Notes: generated from the letters alone by a model not told the origin. 64,000 nucleotides of DNA from JAEUJM01 sp041908445 (GCA_041908445.1 JAYRFK010000110.1:8458-72457); one strand, 5' to 3'; positions 9,395 through 17,499 are shown, numbered from the stretch's first letter. A program made the numbers and translations.

Positions 9395-9793
9395 GTGCCC
9401 TTCCCTGCTGACGTCGTGGCCGACGCGCTGGCGCACGTGCGGGCGGCGTGCCGAACCCTCCCCGAGGTGGAGGAGCGCCTGAGCCACGGGGCGCCCACGT
9501 TCTTCGTGCGCGGCAAGAAGAGCTTCGTGATGTTCCACGACGACCACCACGGCGACGGCCGCCTCGCCCTCTGGGTGGCGGCTGCGCCCGGCGTGCAGGC
9601 CGAGATGGTCGACGAGGAGCCCGACCGCTTCTTCGTCCCGCCCTATGTCGGCCACCGGGGCTGGTTGGGCGTCCGCCTCGACCGCGACCCCGACTGGGAC
9701 GAGGTCGCCGGCGTGTGCGCCGACGCCTTCCGCCACGTGGCCCCCAAGACCCTCGCCGCCCGCCTCGACGCCGACGCCCAGGAGGACGCCTGA
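9395..9793 (+). CDS. MmcQ/YjbR family protein
   Basis: A 132-residue protein of the MmcQ/YjbR family, which adopts a DNA-binding-like fold but has no defined function. Family marks are LPEVEERLSHGAPTFFVRGK at the N-terminus, then LALWVAAAPG, FFVPPYVGHRGWLGVRLD and a C-terminal helix with DAFRHVAPKTLAARL. The start is GTG at 9395. It stands alone between a divergent DUF1905 gene and the remnant of a PIN-domain gene. Confidence 0.82.
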   Translation: MPFPADVVADALAHVRAACRTLPEVEERLSHGAPTFFVRGKKSFVMFHDDHHGDGRLALWVAAAPGVQAEMVDEEPDRFFVPPYVGHRGWLGVRLDRDPDWDEVAGVCADAFRHVAPKTLAARLDADAQEDA

Positions 9794-9803
9794 GCGGCCC
9801 CCA

Positions 9804-9941
9804 TCAGGCGAGCCCGAGGCGCTCCACGGGCTGGCCCGTGAGCTCGCCGATGAGCTCGACGTCCTGGTCGAGGTGCAGGACCGTGAGGCCGGCGAGCTCC
9901 GCGGTCGCGGCGACGACCCGCTGCGGCCGACCGGTCAGGCG
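9804..9941 (-). pseudogene. C-terminal remnant of a PIN-domain (VapC-like) toxin gene
   Basis: About 45 codons on the minus strand end in TGA at 9804 and read ATAELAGLTVLHLDQDVEL followed by IGELTGQPVERLGLA. This is the typical C-terminal end of a VapC-type PIN ribonuclease: helix, TVLHLDQD strand-turn carrying the acidic metal ligand, then IGELTG..VERL. Nothing upstream in frame resembles the rest of a PIN domain; that DNA instead encodes the TIGR03086-like protein in another frame. The fragment overlaps that gene's stop codon by a few bases. No antitoxin is seen. Confidence 0.6.
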
Positions 9942-10540
9942 TGGCGCCCCATGAACCCCAGGAGCCGGGTCTGCTCGTCGGCGTCCGGGGCGACCTCGAC
10001 CCTCGGCCCGTAGTGGCCGCTCGAGCGCATGGCGGCGTCGACCTCGGGCGGCAGCGCCTCGAACCCGCTCACCATGCGGTGCACCTCGTCGGGATCCAGG
10101 CGCTCGTCGAGGCCGGTGGCCCGGGCGAGGTCCCAGGTGCGCACGAGGACGTCGGGTGTGCAGGTCATGTCCACCGCGGCCGTGAAGGACAGGTGGCCGG
10201 GCGGCCCGCAGTCCGCGACCTGCTCGGCGACGGCCGGGTCGTCGAGGCCACCCTGGATGGCGTCGCGGACGAGCGCCCAGGCGCCGGCGGGGTCCTCCTC
10301 GACGGCGGGGAGCGGACCGGGGTCGAGGCCGAAGGCGCCGAGGAGGAAGCCCGGCGGGGCCAGCCACTCGACCAGGTGGGCCACGACGTCGCGGGCGAAC
10401 CAGCCCTCGCACGGCGCCGGGCGCTCCCACGCATCCTCGGGTACCGCCTCGACCCGGGCGGTGAAGCCCGCCGCCACCCGTCGGAACCGTTCGGCGCTCT
10501 CGCTCATGGAGGGTGGACGGCTCTCGGGCGCCGGGGTCAT
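9935..10540 (-). CDS. TIGR03086-like (DinB/maleylpyruvate isomerase-fold) metal-binding protein
   Basis: A 201-residue protein of the DinB-like four-helix family used by mycothiol-dependent enzymes and many uncharacterised actinobacterial proteins. Visible marks are FTARVEAVPEDAWERPAPCE, then VVAHLVEWLAPP with the metal-site His, MTCTPDVLVRTWDLARATG with a further ligand region, and the C-terminal FLGFMGRHA end typical of TIGR03086. Start is ATG 10540; an inner ATG at 10507 (MSESAERF) is almost as likely. It lies 26 bases after the Lys/Ala-rich membrane protein and may be co-transcribed with it. Substrate unknown. Confidence 0.72.
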   Translation of the reverse strand: MTPAPESRPPSMSESAERFRRVAAGFTARVEAVPEDAWERPAPCEGWFARDVVAHLVEWLAPPGFLLGAFGLDPGPLPAVEEDPAGAWALVRDAIQGGLDDPAVAEQVADCGPPGHLSFTAAVDMTCTPDVLVRTWDLARATGLDERLDPDEVHRMVSGFEALPPEVDAAMRSSGHYGPRVEVAPDADEQTRLLGFMGRHA

Positions 10541-10566
10541 CGCCCGCCGCCCGTCGCCGTGCCTTC

Positions 10567-11043
10567 CTACTCGCCGGCGGGCGGTTCGGCGGCCTTCTTG
10601 GTCGCCTTCTTGGCGGCGCCGGGCTTGTCGGCCGCCTTCTTCGCCGGCGCCGCCTTCTTGGCGGGGGCCTTCTTCGCCGCGGCCTTCTTGGCCGGCGCCT
10701 TCTTCGCGGGGGCCTTCTTGGCGGCCGCCTTCTCGACCGACGCCTCGGCGTCCGCGGCCGCCTCGGCGGCAACGGCCTCGGCGTCCGCCTTCGCCGGTGC
10801 GGCCTGCTCGGTGGCGGCGATCTCGGCGGCCGCAGCTGCGTCCGTCGCCGCCTCCTTCGCCGCGGCGACGGCGTCGCCGGCGGGGGCCACCGGGGTGGAC
10901 TCGGTGAGCGGCTGCCAGTCGTTGTAGGCGTTGCGGTCGACGACGGGAGCGGGGTGGCTGCGGCTCTGCAGCACCTTGACGACGACGCCGAGCACCGCCC
11001 CGACGATCGCCAGCTTCACGAGGACGCGCAGGAATCGGGCCAC
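10567..11043 (-). CDS. Membrane-anchored Ala/Lys-rich protein with histone H1-like tail
   Basis: A 158-residue protein with one N-terminal hydrophobic segment (about residues 6-23, LVKLAIVGAVLGVVVKVL), a short linker, an Ala-rich stretch, and a strongly basic C-terminal tail built of KKAPAKKA-type repeats. This tail type is known from bacterial histone H1-like proteins and the extended HU of mycobacteria and streptomycetes, where it binds DNA. The combination suggests a nucleoid- or nucleic-acid-binding tail tethered to the membrane, but no family is recognised and the low complexity makes homology unsafe. Confidence 0.7.
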   Translation of the reverse strand: MARFLRVLVKLAIVGAVLGVVVKVLQSRSHPAPVVDRNAYNDWQPLTESTPVAPAGDAVAAAKEAATDAAAAAEIAATEQAAPAKADAEAVAAEAAADAEASVEKAAAKKAPAKKAPAKKAAAKKAPAKKAAPAKKAADKPGAAKKATKKAAEPPAGE

Positions 11044-11074
11044 GGCGGAAAACTACCCGCCGGGTGCCCGGGGG

Positions 11075-11103
11075 TTGACGGATCGCCGGTATCGTGCGAC
11101 CGT
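11075..11103 (+). promoter_or_regulatory. Putative promoter of the leuA leader
   Basis: A -35 element TTGACG (11075-11080) and a weak -10 GACCGT (11098-11103) are separated by 17 bases. Transcription would begin near 11110, just ahead of ATG 11114 in the leucine leader peptide. The same TTGACG with 17-base spacing occurs before the isoleucine leader at 25221. The -10 match is poor, so this is tentative. Confidence 0.4.
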
Positions 11104-11104
11104 C

Positions 11105-11155
11105 ATGCGAGCTATGGAGCCCCGCCACCTGACCTCCGACCTCCTGCTTATGTAG
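11105..11155 (+). CDS. Leucine leader peptide of the leuA attenuator
   Basis: A 16-codon reading frame MRAMEPRHLTSDLLLM, or a 13-residue form MEPRHLTSDLLLM if translation starts at ATG 11114, which fits the proposed promoter better. It holds three consecutive leucine codons (CTC CTG CTT) just before the stop, plus one CTG earlier. It is followed at once by two hairpins, the second with a U-rich tail, and then leuA. This is the arrangement of a ribosome-mediated attenuator: stalled ribosomes at Leu codons would change downstream RNA folding. Known leuA leaders exist in other actinobacteria. Confidence 0.8.
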   Translation: MRAMEPRHLTSDLLLM

Positions 11156-11183
11156 GGCGAGCGCCCCCATACCGGTGCTCGCC
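11156..11183 (+). promoter_or_regulatory. First hairpin of the leuA attenuator
   Basis: GGCGAGC at 11156-11162 pairs with GCTCGCC at 11177-11183. The stem begins immediately after the leader stop codon, where a translating ribosome would disrupt it. It is the natural candidate for the pause or anti-antiterminator hairpin. Confidence 0.55.
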
Positions 11184-11184
11184 G

Positions 11185-11223
11185 AACCTCCTGTGCCTCC
11201 GGGCCAGGAGGTTTTCTGCTTTT
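11185..11223 (+). terminator. Intrinsic terminator of the leuA attenuator
   Basis: AACCTCCTG (11185-11193) and CAGGAGGTT (11205-11213) form a perfect 9-base stem with an 11-base loop, followed by the U-rich run TTCTGCTTTTC. The left arm's ACCTCCTG also occurs inside the leader peptide at 11139-11146, so the right arm can pair with either copy. Confidence 0.75.
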
Positions 11224-11295
11224 CCGGCCCGCGTTCCCGGGCCCCCGTCCGTCTGATCCCGATGCACACCCCCAACCCCGAAAGGCAACCCAGCC

Positions 11296-12852
11296 ATGGC
11301 TGACCAGGTGATCATCTTCGACACCACGCTGCGCGACGGAGAGCAGTCGCCCGGCATCTCGCTCGACACGGGCGAGAAGCTCGAGATCGCCGAGCAGCTC
11401 GCGCGCCTCGGGGTCGACTACATCGAGGCCGGCTTCCCGGTCGCCAGCCAGGGCGACTTCGAGGCGGTCGAGGCCATCGCCAAGGCGGTGCGGGGCCCGG
11501 TCATCACCGGCCTGTCCCGCACGGCCCGGGCCGACATCGACCGCTGCTGGGAGGCGGTGCAGCACGCGGAGCGCAGCCGCATCCACGTGTTCATCGCGAC
11601 CAGCGAGACCCACATGAAGCACAAGCTCAAGATGACCCCCGAACAGGTGAAGGCCGAGGCCGCCGCCGCGGTGGCCCACGCCCGCCAGTACACCGACGAC
11701 GTGGAGTTCTCGCCCGAGGACGCCTCCCGGTCGGACTTCGACTTCATGTGTGAGGTGCTGCGGGCGGCCGTCGACAGCGGTGCCACCACGCTGAACATCC
11801 CCGACACGGTCGGCTACGGCATCCCCGAGGAGTACGCCGCCCGCCTGGCCAACATCCGCGACGTCGTGCCCGGCGACTACGTCATCTCGACCCACTGCCA
11901 CAACGACCTCGGCCTCGCGGTGGCCAACTCGCTGGCCGCGGTCAAGGCCGGCGCCCGCCAGGTGGAGGTCGCGGTCAACGGCATCGGCGAGCGGGCCGGC
12001 AACGCCGCGCTCGAGGAGGTCGTCATGGCCCTCCGCACCCGGTCCGACTTCTTCACCGTCGACGGCCAGGTGCTCGACACCAACGTGAAGGCCGAGGAGC
12101 TGGCCAAGACCAGCCGGCTGGTGAGCCGCCTCACCGGCTACCCGGTCCAGTACAACAAGGCCGTGGTGGGCCGCAACGCCTTCGCCCACGAGGCGGGCAT
12201 CCACCAGCACGGCATGCTCGAGGACGCCAGCACCTACGAGATCATGGACCCGGCCTCGGTGGGCCAGGGCGAGACGCAGATCGTGCTGGGCAAGCACTCG
12301 GGGCGCCACGCCTTCGCCGACACCCTGGAGAAGATGGGCATCACCATCCAGGGTGATGCCCTCAACGCCGCTTTCGCCCGGTTCAAGGAGCTGGCCGACC
12401 GCAAGATCCAGCTCACCGACGCCGACCTCGAGGCCATCGTGGCCGAGGAGCTCGGTGGCGCGGTGGGCCGGGCCTACGACCTGAGCTCGATCGAGTTCCG
12501 GGGCAGCAACATCGGCCCCGCCAGCTCGACGGTTGTGCTGACCCGTGACGGGGAGAAGGTCGAGGCCACCGCCGAGGGCGACGGCATGATCGACGCCGCC
12601 TGCCAGGCCATCAAGGCCGCCACCGGCGTGAACGGCGTGCTCACCGACTTCAACGTGTCGTCGGTGACCGGCGGCGTCGACGCCCTCGGCGACGTGATCA
12701 TCCAGCTCGAGGCCGACGGGGTGACCGTGTCGGGCCGGGGCGTGTCCACCGACGTGGTGGAGGCCTCCGCCCGGGCCTTCCTCAACGGCGTGAACAAGGT
12801 GGTGCGGATCCGCGAGCGCGGCGAGACGCGCGAGCGGGTCGTCGGCCCCTGA
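11296..12852 (+). CDS. leuA: 2-isopropylmalate synthase LeuA
   Basis: Condenses acetyl-CoA with 2-ketoisovalerate to give 2-isopropylmalate, the committed step of leucine synthesis. The 518-residue product has the catalytic TIM barrel with FDTTLRDGEQSPG at the start, HCHNDLGLAVANS carrying the metal-binding histidines, NGIGERAGNAALEEVVM, and the linker HEAGIHQHGML, then the C-terminal LeuA dimer/allosteric domain (from about residue 390) that binds leucine. It is the short bacterial type rather than the 600+ residue mycobacterial type. Start ATG 11296. Preceded by the leucine attenuator, followed by a hairpin (12891-12934). Confidence 0.94.
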   Translation: MADQVIIFDTTLRDGEQSPGISLDTGEKLEIAEQLARLGVDYIEAGFPVASQGDFEAVEAIAKAVRGPVITGLSRTARADIDRCWEAVQHAERSRIHVFIATSETHMKHKLKMTPEQVKAEAAAAVAHARQYTDDVEFSPEDASRSDFDFMCEVLRAAVDSGATTLNIPDTVGYGIPEEYAARLANIRDVVPGDYVISTHCHNDLGLAVANSLAAVKAGARQVEVAVNGIGERAGNAALEEVVMALRTRSDFFTVDGQVLDTNVKAEELAKTSRLVSRLTGYPVQYNKAVVGRNAFAHEAGIHQHGMLEDASTYEIMDPASVGQGETQIVLGKHSGRHAFADTLEKMGITIQGDALNAAFARFKELADRKIQLTDADLEAIVAEELGGAVGRAYDLSSIEFRGSNIGPASSTVVLTRDGEKVEATAEGDGMIDAACQAIKAATGVNGVLTDFNVSSVTGGVDALGDVIIQLEADGVTVSGRGVSTDVVEASARAFLNGVNKVVRIRERGETRERVVGP

Positions 12853-12890
12853 ACGCCCCTCATCCACACCTGATCGACCCAGTCCGGCTT

Positions 12891-12934
12891 CTGGCTCCCG
12901 ATTCGACCGTCCTGGCGGTCGAATCGGGAGCCAG
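12891..12934. repeat. Class B intergenic hairpin, copy 1
   Basis: CTGGCTCCCGATTCGACCG at 12891-12909 pairs perfectly over 19 bases with 12916-12934, leaving the 6-base loop TCCTGG. It follows leuA (stop 12852) and precedes an unrelated gene at 12966, so it may end leuA transcription. A second copy with the same loop and compensating stem changes is at 23669-23712. Confidence 0.9.
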
Positions 12935-12965
12935 TTCGGCTCGGTCCGGTCGGTAGCCTCGGCCC

Positions 12966-13658
12966 GTGTCGAGGGGACCGCTGGAGGGACTGGAGGCCAT
13001 CGGTCGCCAGGACGTCACGGTTGCGTCCGGGCTGGCCCACCTCGAGATCTTCACGCTGCGAGGGCTGCTGACGATCCTCTGGCACGGCGACCGTGACGCC
13101 GAGTCGGTGGTCGTGCTCGGCGGCGGGGCCATGGGCGGCCTGCTCGGCCCGGCCGACGGGCTCTACCCGTACCTCGGCACGGAGCTCGCCACACCCGGCA
13201 GCGGGATCGGCGTGCTGCGGATCGGCTGGCGCAAGCCCAACGACCTCGACCGCTGCACCCACGACCTGCTGGCCGCGATCGACCTGGCCTCGCGGTCGGG
13301 CGCCCGGCGCGCGGTCACCGGTGGGCACAGCTTCGGCGGCGCCGTGGCGGTGCGGGCCGGCGTCGCCCTCGGCGAGCTCTGCGCCGGCGTGGTCACGTTC
13401 GCCACCCAGTCCGCCGGCTGCGAGGTGGTGCCGTCGCTGCAGGCGCCGCTGCTCGCCTTCCACGGCGACCGCGACGAGCTGCTGCCGCTCGCCGCGTCCG
13501 AGCTCGTGGCCGAGCACGCCGGCGGGGGCGGGGAGCTACGGGTGTGCGCCGGCGCCGGCCACCTCATGGCCGAGGCCGACGCCCGGCTCCGCGACGAGGT
13601 CCCCGCCTGGATCCGCGCCCGCCTCGCCGACGCCGTGTCGGGCGCCGACGAGGTCTAG
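12966..13658 (+). CDS. Alpha/beta hydrolase-fold protein
   Basis: A 230-residue protein with the nucleophile elbow in GGHSFGGAVAVRAG (Ser near residue 122), LLAFHGDRDELLPL carrying the acid, and GAGHLM near the C-terminus with the His. The early segment VVVLGGGAMGGLLGPADG resembles an oxyanion-region loop. It therefore keeps a complete Ser-Asp-His triad and is probably an esterase or peptidase-type hydrolase; the substrate is unknown. GTG start at 12966. It converges on and overlaps the SDR gene by four bases. Confidence 0.75.
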   Translation: MSRGPLEGLEAIGRQDVTVASGLAHLEIFTLRGLLTILWHGDRDAESVVVLGGGAMGGLLGPADGLYPYLGTELATPGSGIGVLRIGWRKPNDLDRCTHDLLAAIDLASRSGARRAVTGGHSFGGAVAVRAGVALGELCAGVVTFATQSAGCEVVPSLQAPLLAFHGDRDELLPLAASELVAEHAGGGGELRVCAGAGHLMAEADARLRDEVPAWIRARLADAVSGADEV

Positions 13659-15154
13659 CGACCGGAGCGAACGGGGCGGCGATCGGGCGCCGGCGTGGGA
13701 GACGCCGCGCTGGCGGCGAGGCGGCGGCAGAGGGGTCGGAAGATCAGGGTGTGGAAGGGCAGGACGCCGTACCAGTAGAGGCGGCCCCACAGCCCCCGGG
13801 GGTGGAACAGCGCCCGCTGGTGCAGGATCGAGCCGCCCTCGCCGTCGTCCTCGACCCGCCACTCGAGCCACGCCTCGCCGGGGAGGCGCATCTCGGCCCG
13901 CAGGCGGAGCAGGCCCGGCGGCTCGTAGGCCTCCACCCGCCAGAAGTCGAGGGCGTCGCCCACCCGCAGGTCGTCGGGGTGGCGCCGGCCGCGGCGCAGC
14001 CCGATGCCGCCGACGGCGCGGTCCATCCAGCCCCGGATCGACCACAGCCAGTTGGCCACGTACCAGCCCCGCCGCCCGCCGATGCCGCTCACCGTGCGGA
14101 ACACGGCGTCGGGAGGCGCCGGCGACCACGCCTGCTGGACGTCGGCGAACATGGTGCCGCCGGCCCAGTTGGGGTCGGAGGGGAGGGGGTCGGCCGGGGA
14201 GTGCCCCGGCAGGTCGGCGCCGGACCAACGGGTGTCGACCTCGAGGTGCTCGACGCGCTGGAGGGCCAGCGCCACCGCCTCCCGGAAGGACAAGCAGTCG
14301 TGGGGCAGCACCTCCTCGATCGAGTGGTCGTGCACCACCACCTCGGCGCTCAGGCTCTCGACGAGGGGCTTGGCCAGGCCCGCGGGCAGCGGGGTGACCA
14401 GGCCGATCCAGTGCGACGACAGGCGCGGCGTCAGCACCGGCACCTGCACCACGAGGCGCCGGCGCAACCCGGCGATCTCGGCGTACACCCGCATCATGTC
14501 GAGGTAGGTGAGGACGTCGGGGCCGCCCACCTCGAGCACCCGGCCGGCGGCGGCGGGCTCGTCGATGGCGGCGACGAGGTAGTGGAGCATGTCCCGGATG
14601 GCGACCGGCTGGCAGCGGGTCCGCACCCACTTCGGCGTGACCATCGCCGGCAGCACCTCGACCAGGTTCCGCAGCATCTCGAACGAGGCGCTGCCCGACC
14701 CGATGATCACCGCGGCCCGGAGCTCGGTGACCGGGACGGGCCCGTCGGCCAGCACCCGGCCCACCTCGTGGCGGCTGTCGAGATGCGACGACAGGCCGGG
14801 TTCGTCGTCGCCGAGGCCGCCGAGGTAGACGATGCGACCTACGCCGGCGTCGGCGGCGGCGTCCCGGAACATCTCGGCCGCGAGCCGGTCCTGCGCGGCG
14901 AAGTCGGCGGCAGCGCCCATCGAGTGCACGAGGTAGTAGGCGGCGTCGATGCCCTCGAGGGCGGCTCGGACCGCGGCGGCGTCGGTCACGTCGCCGGCGA
15001 CGACCTCCACGCGGTCGCGCCACGGCAGGTCGTCGAGCTTCGACGGCGTGCGGGCGAGGCAGCGCACGGTGTGGCCGGCGGCCAGTAGCGCGGGCACCAG
15101 GCGGCCCCCGATGTAGCCCGTCGCCCCCGTGACGAGGACCCGCTGCGCAGCCAT
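13655..15154 (-). CDS. SDR-family NAD(P)-binding protein with C-terminal DUF2867 domain
   Basis: A 499-residue two-domain protein. Residues 1 to about 300 form an atypical short-chain dehydrogenase/NmrA-like Rossmann domain: RVLVTGATGYIGGRLVPALL, VVAGDVTDAAAVRAAL, and YYLVHSMG in place of the usual active-site strand, IVYLGGLGDD after. The C-terminal part (about 330-499, GWYVANWLWSIRGWMDR, HPRGLWGRLYWYGVLPFH) is DUF2867. This fusion is common in actinobacteria with no proven reaction. I choose ATG 15154 (MAAQRVLVTG) rather than the upstream GTG at 15187, since the fold begins right there. Confidence 0.83.
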   Translation of the reverse strand: MAAQRVLVTGATGYIGGRLVPALLAAGHTVRCLARTPSKLDDLPWRDRVEVVAGDVTDAAAVRAALEGIDAAYYLVHSMGAAADFAAQDRLAAEMFRDAAADAGVGRIVYLGGLGDDEPGLSSHLDSRHEVGRVLADGPVPVTELRAAVIIGSGSASFEMLRNLVEVLPAMVTPKWVRTRCQPVAIRDMLHYLVAAIDEPAAAGRVLEVGGPDVLTYLDMMRVYAEIAGLRRRLVVQVPVLTPRLSSHWIGLVTPLPAGLAKPLVESLSAEVVVHDHSIEEVLPHDCLSFREAVALALQRVEHLEVDTRWSGADLPGHSPADPLPSDPNWAGGTMFADVQQAWSPAPPDAVFRTVSGIGGRRGWYVANWLWSIRGWMDRAVGGIGLRRGRRHPDDLRVGDALDFWRVEAYEPPGLLRLRAEMRLPGEAWLEWRVEDDGEGGSILHQRALFHPRGLWGRLYWYGVLPFHTLIFRPLCRRLAASAASPTPAPDRRPVRSGR

Positions 15155-15225
15155 GCCTCCACCCTGCCCGCTCGGCGCCCGATCCACCCGGTCGGACGCC
15201 GGATTTCACCCCGGCCGCCCTCTGC

Positions 15226-15271
15226 TCCTGGGTACTCCCCTGTCTCACCAGTGGGATGGGGAGCACCCGGA
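15226..15271. repeat. Imperfect intergenic hairpin
   Basis: 15226-15240 (TCCTGGGTACTCCCC) can pair with 15258-15271 (GGGGAGCACCCGGA) with about two mismatches. It lies between the SDR start and the beta-propeller lipoprotein stop, both on the minus strand, so it may terminate the latter. The CCTGGGTAC core recalls the class A repeat at 4197 but the similarity is short. Confidence 0.4.
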
Positions 15272-15310
15272 ACGAGCGGTCGGGGAGGGGTGGGGTGGGG
15301 TGGACCGCTG

Positions 15311-17374
15311 CTACGAGAGGGCGAGGGTCGCCTGCGGGGCGAGGGTGGCGAGGTCGCTGGCCACGAGGCTGCTCTCCGAGAGCGTGTACAGGGTGTCGCC
15401 GACCACGACCGCCCGGGCGAGGGCCGAGCCGTCGTCGTGGGTGACCCGGCCGACCTCGTCGATGCCGTCGGTGGCCACGTGAAACCCCACCGCCCCGTTG
15501 AACGACTCGGTCGGCCCCGGGCACGGGACCGGCTCGCCGGCGGGGCCGCTGCAGAACGCCTCGCCCCCGTAGGACTGGACGGGCAGCACCGCCAGGCCGG
15601 TCTCGGGCCAGTAGAGGAAGGCGTGGTGGTCGTACTCGGCGGCCGAGGAGGCGCCCGGGATGCTCACCTGCTGGAGGCGCTGGGGTGCCGCCGGGTCGGA
15701 CACGTCGAACAGGGACAGCTGGGTCCCGGTCGTCTGGCCGGTGGCGGTGGCGTCCTGGCCGATGCCGAGGAGCAGGTCGTCGCCGATCGGGTGGAGGTAG
15801 GCCGAGTAGCCGAGCAGCTCGAGCTCGCCGACCACGGCGGGCGCCGCCGGATCGCTGAGGTCGATGGTGTAGAGCGGGTCGGTCTGGCGGAAGGTGACGA
15901 CGTAGCCGACGTCGCCCGCGAACCGGACCGAGTAGATCTGCTCGCCCTCGCCGAGGCCGCCGACCTGGCCGAGCTCGGCGAGCTGGTCGCCGTCGGCCTG
16001 CAGGGTCGTGACGTAGCTCTCGCTCTCGTCGTCGTCGGTCGTGGCGACCCGCAGCACGGCGTCATCACCGCCGCCGTCGGTGGCGGGCGTCTCGGACATC
16101 GAGAACTGGTCGAGCAGTCGGCCCCGCACGAGGCCGGAGGTCTGGTAGGCGGCGGGGCCGTCGCCGGCGATGCCGAACCGGTGGATGGCGGTGTCCGGGC
16201 CACCCGGGGGCGCCGGGAAGTCGTTGGTCGGGTCGGTGGTGGTGTCGTCGACCTCGGGGTACTGCGTGGTCGCGACGTAGAGGTGCTCGGCGTTGGCGTA
16301 GACCTGCTCGCCGTCGGCCAGGACGCCCACGGCGTCGCCGGTGCCCAGGTCACCGGTCAGGTCGAAGGTCAGGACCGACAGCGTGCCGAAGCCCGCGAAC
16401 TCGGCCGGCTCGTTCATGGCGTCGCAGGCCACGAGGGTGCCTTCGTCGACCACCGCCTCGTCGCTGCCGACCGGGTCGGCCACGTGCCGGTAACCCGGGA
16501 GCCAGTCCTCCAGGTCGGACTCCTCGATGACCCGCCGGTTGGTCTCTTCGGCGAGCTGCTCGGCCTCCTCGGTCGGCGTGCTCGGATAGACGAAGCCGAG
16601 CTGGTCGGGCTGGGAGCTGAGGACCACGCGGGCGGTGTCGCCGACGAGGCGGGCGTCGAGGATGGTGCCGTCGACCTCGAGGGTGTTCGTGACGGTCATG
16701 CGGTCGGGGCCGGCGAGGTCGACCTGCACGAGCGAGGTGGTGGTCTGCTCGGGGGCGAAGCCCGAGTCGACGGCCACGTCGCCCTCCATGGCGATGGGCG
16801 GGCCGTAGCCGTTGACCAGCACCAGGGCGGTGTCGCCGACGACGAGCAGCTGCTGGCCGTAGGCGTCGCCCGGCAGCTCGACCGAGCCGGCGTCGACGGG
16901 GGTGTCGCCCGTGAGGTCGATCCAGTGGAGCTCGCCGCCGGCCACGGCGAGGATGCGCTCGCCGTCGGCCTTCACCACGTCGGGCTCGTCGACCCCGGCT
17001 TCCTGCACGTTGGTGCCGGACACGTCGGCGGTGGTCGTGGGGGTCGTCTGGGGGCCGGCGGCGGCGTCGTCACCGGCGGCCGCACCGGACGTCGCCTCGG
17101 CGGTCGACGGCACCGCGAGGCCGTCCTCGGCGAGGTAGTACGGCGCGCCGCCGTCGAGCCCGTAGGGGCCCACCCGGGCGAGGGCCTCCTCCTGCAGGTC
17201 GGCGAGGAGCTGGTCGCAGTCGTCGACCGGCTGCAGCGCGGCGATGAGCTGGATGTCGCCGTCGATCCCGGTGGCCCGTTCGGCGGGCTGGACGCCGTCA
17301 CCGGAGCTGCAGGCGGCGGCCAGCAGGAGGGTGGCGGTGGCGGCGGTGAGCAGTGGCGTGAGGTGGCGGCGCAT
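15311..17374 (-). CDS. Secreted lipoprotein with beta-propeller domain
   Basis: A 687-residue exported lipoprotein. The N-terminus MRRHLTPLLTAATATLLLAAACSSG is a signal peptide with a lipobox ending at Cys 22. The mature part starts with a low-complexity Thr/Ala-rich linker, then the diagnostic DVSGTNVQEAGVDEPDVVK of the secreted beta-propeller family (Pfam Beta_propel), followed by blade-like strands up to the C-terminus (for example LSLFDVSDPAAPQRLQQV, IDLSDPAAPAVVGELELLG). It would sit on the outer face of the membrane. No enzymatic residues are known for the family and its role is unknown. Confidence 0.85.
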   Translation of the reverse strand: MRRHLTPLLTAATATLLLAAACSSGDGVQPAERATGIDGDIQLIAALQPVDDCDQLLADLQEEALARVGPYGLDGGAPYYLAEDGLAVPSTAEATSGAAAGDDAAAGPQTTPTTTADVSGTNVQEAGVDEPDVVKADGERILAVAGGELHWIDLTGDTPVDAGSVELPGDAYGQQLLVVGDTALVLVNGYGPPIAMEGDVAVDSGFAPEQTTTSLVQVDLAGPDRMTVTNTLEVDGTILDARLVGDTARVVLSSQPDQLGFVYPSTPTEEAEQLAEETNRRVIEESDLEDWLPGYRHVADPVGSDEAVVDEGTLVACDAMNEPAEFAGFGTLSVLTFDLTGDLGTGDAVGVLADGEQVYANAEHLYVATTQYPEVDDTTTDPTNDFPAPPGGPDTAIHRFGIAGDGPAAYQTSGLVRGRLLDQFSMSETPATDGGGDDAVLRVATTDDDESESYVTTLQADGDQLAELGQVGGLGEGEQIYSVRFAGDVGYVVTFRQTDPLYTIDLSDPAAPAVVGELELLGYSAYLHPIGDDLLLGIGQDATATGQTTGTQLSLFDVSDPAAPQRLQQVSIPGASSAAEYDHHAFLYWPETGLAVLPVQSYGGEAFCSGPAGEPVPCPGPTESFNGAVGFHVATDGIDEVGRVTHDDGSALARAVVVGDTLYTLSESSLVASDLATLAPQATLALS

Positions 17375-17499
17375 CGGGGTGTCTCCGTGTCGTCGGTCAC
17401 ACCTACGACGTGACGCCGTGACCGCCTGGTTCCCCCAGGCAGGAATTTCTTCGTCGCGCGGGACGTGCTGCCCAGGACCGGATGCGCCGGGGTGGGTGA

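Noticed and set aside
11044..11104. Extension of the leucine leader frame upstream to about 10931
   Set aside because: The upstream residues lie inside the antisense membrane-protein gene and precede the likely promoter; only the last 13-16 codons make sense.
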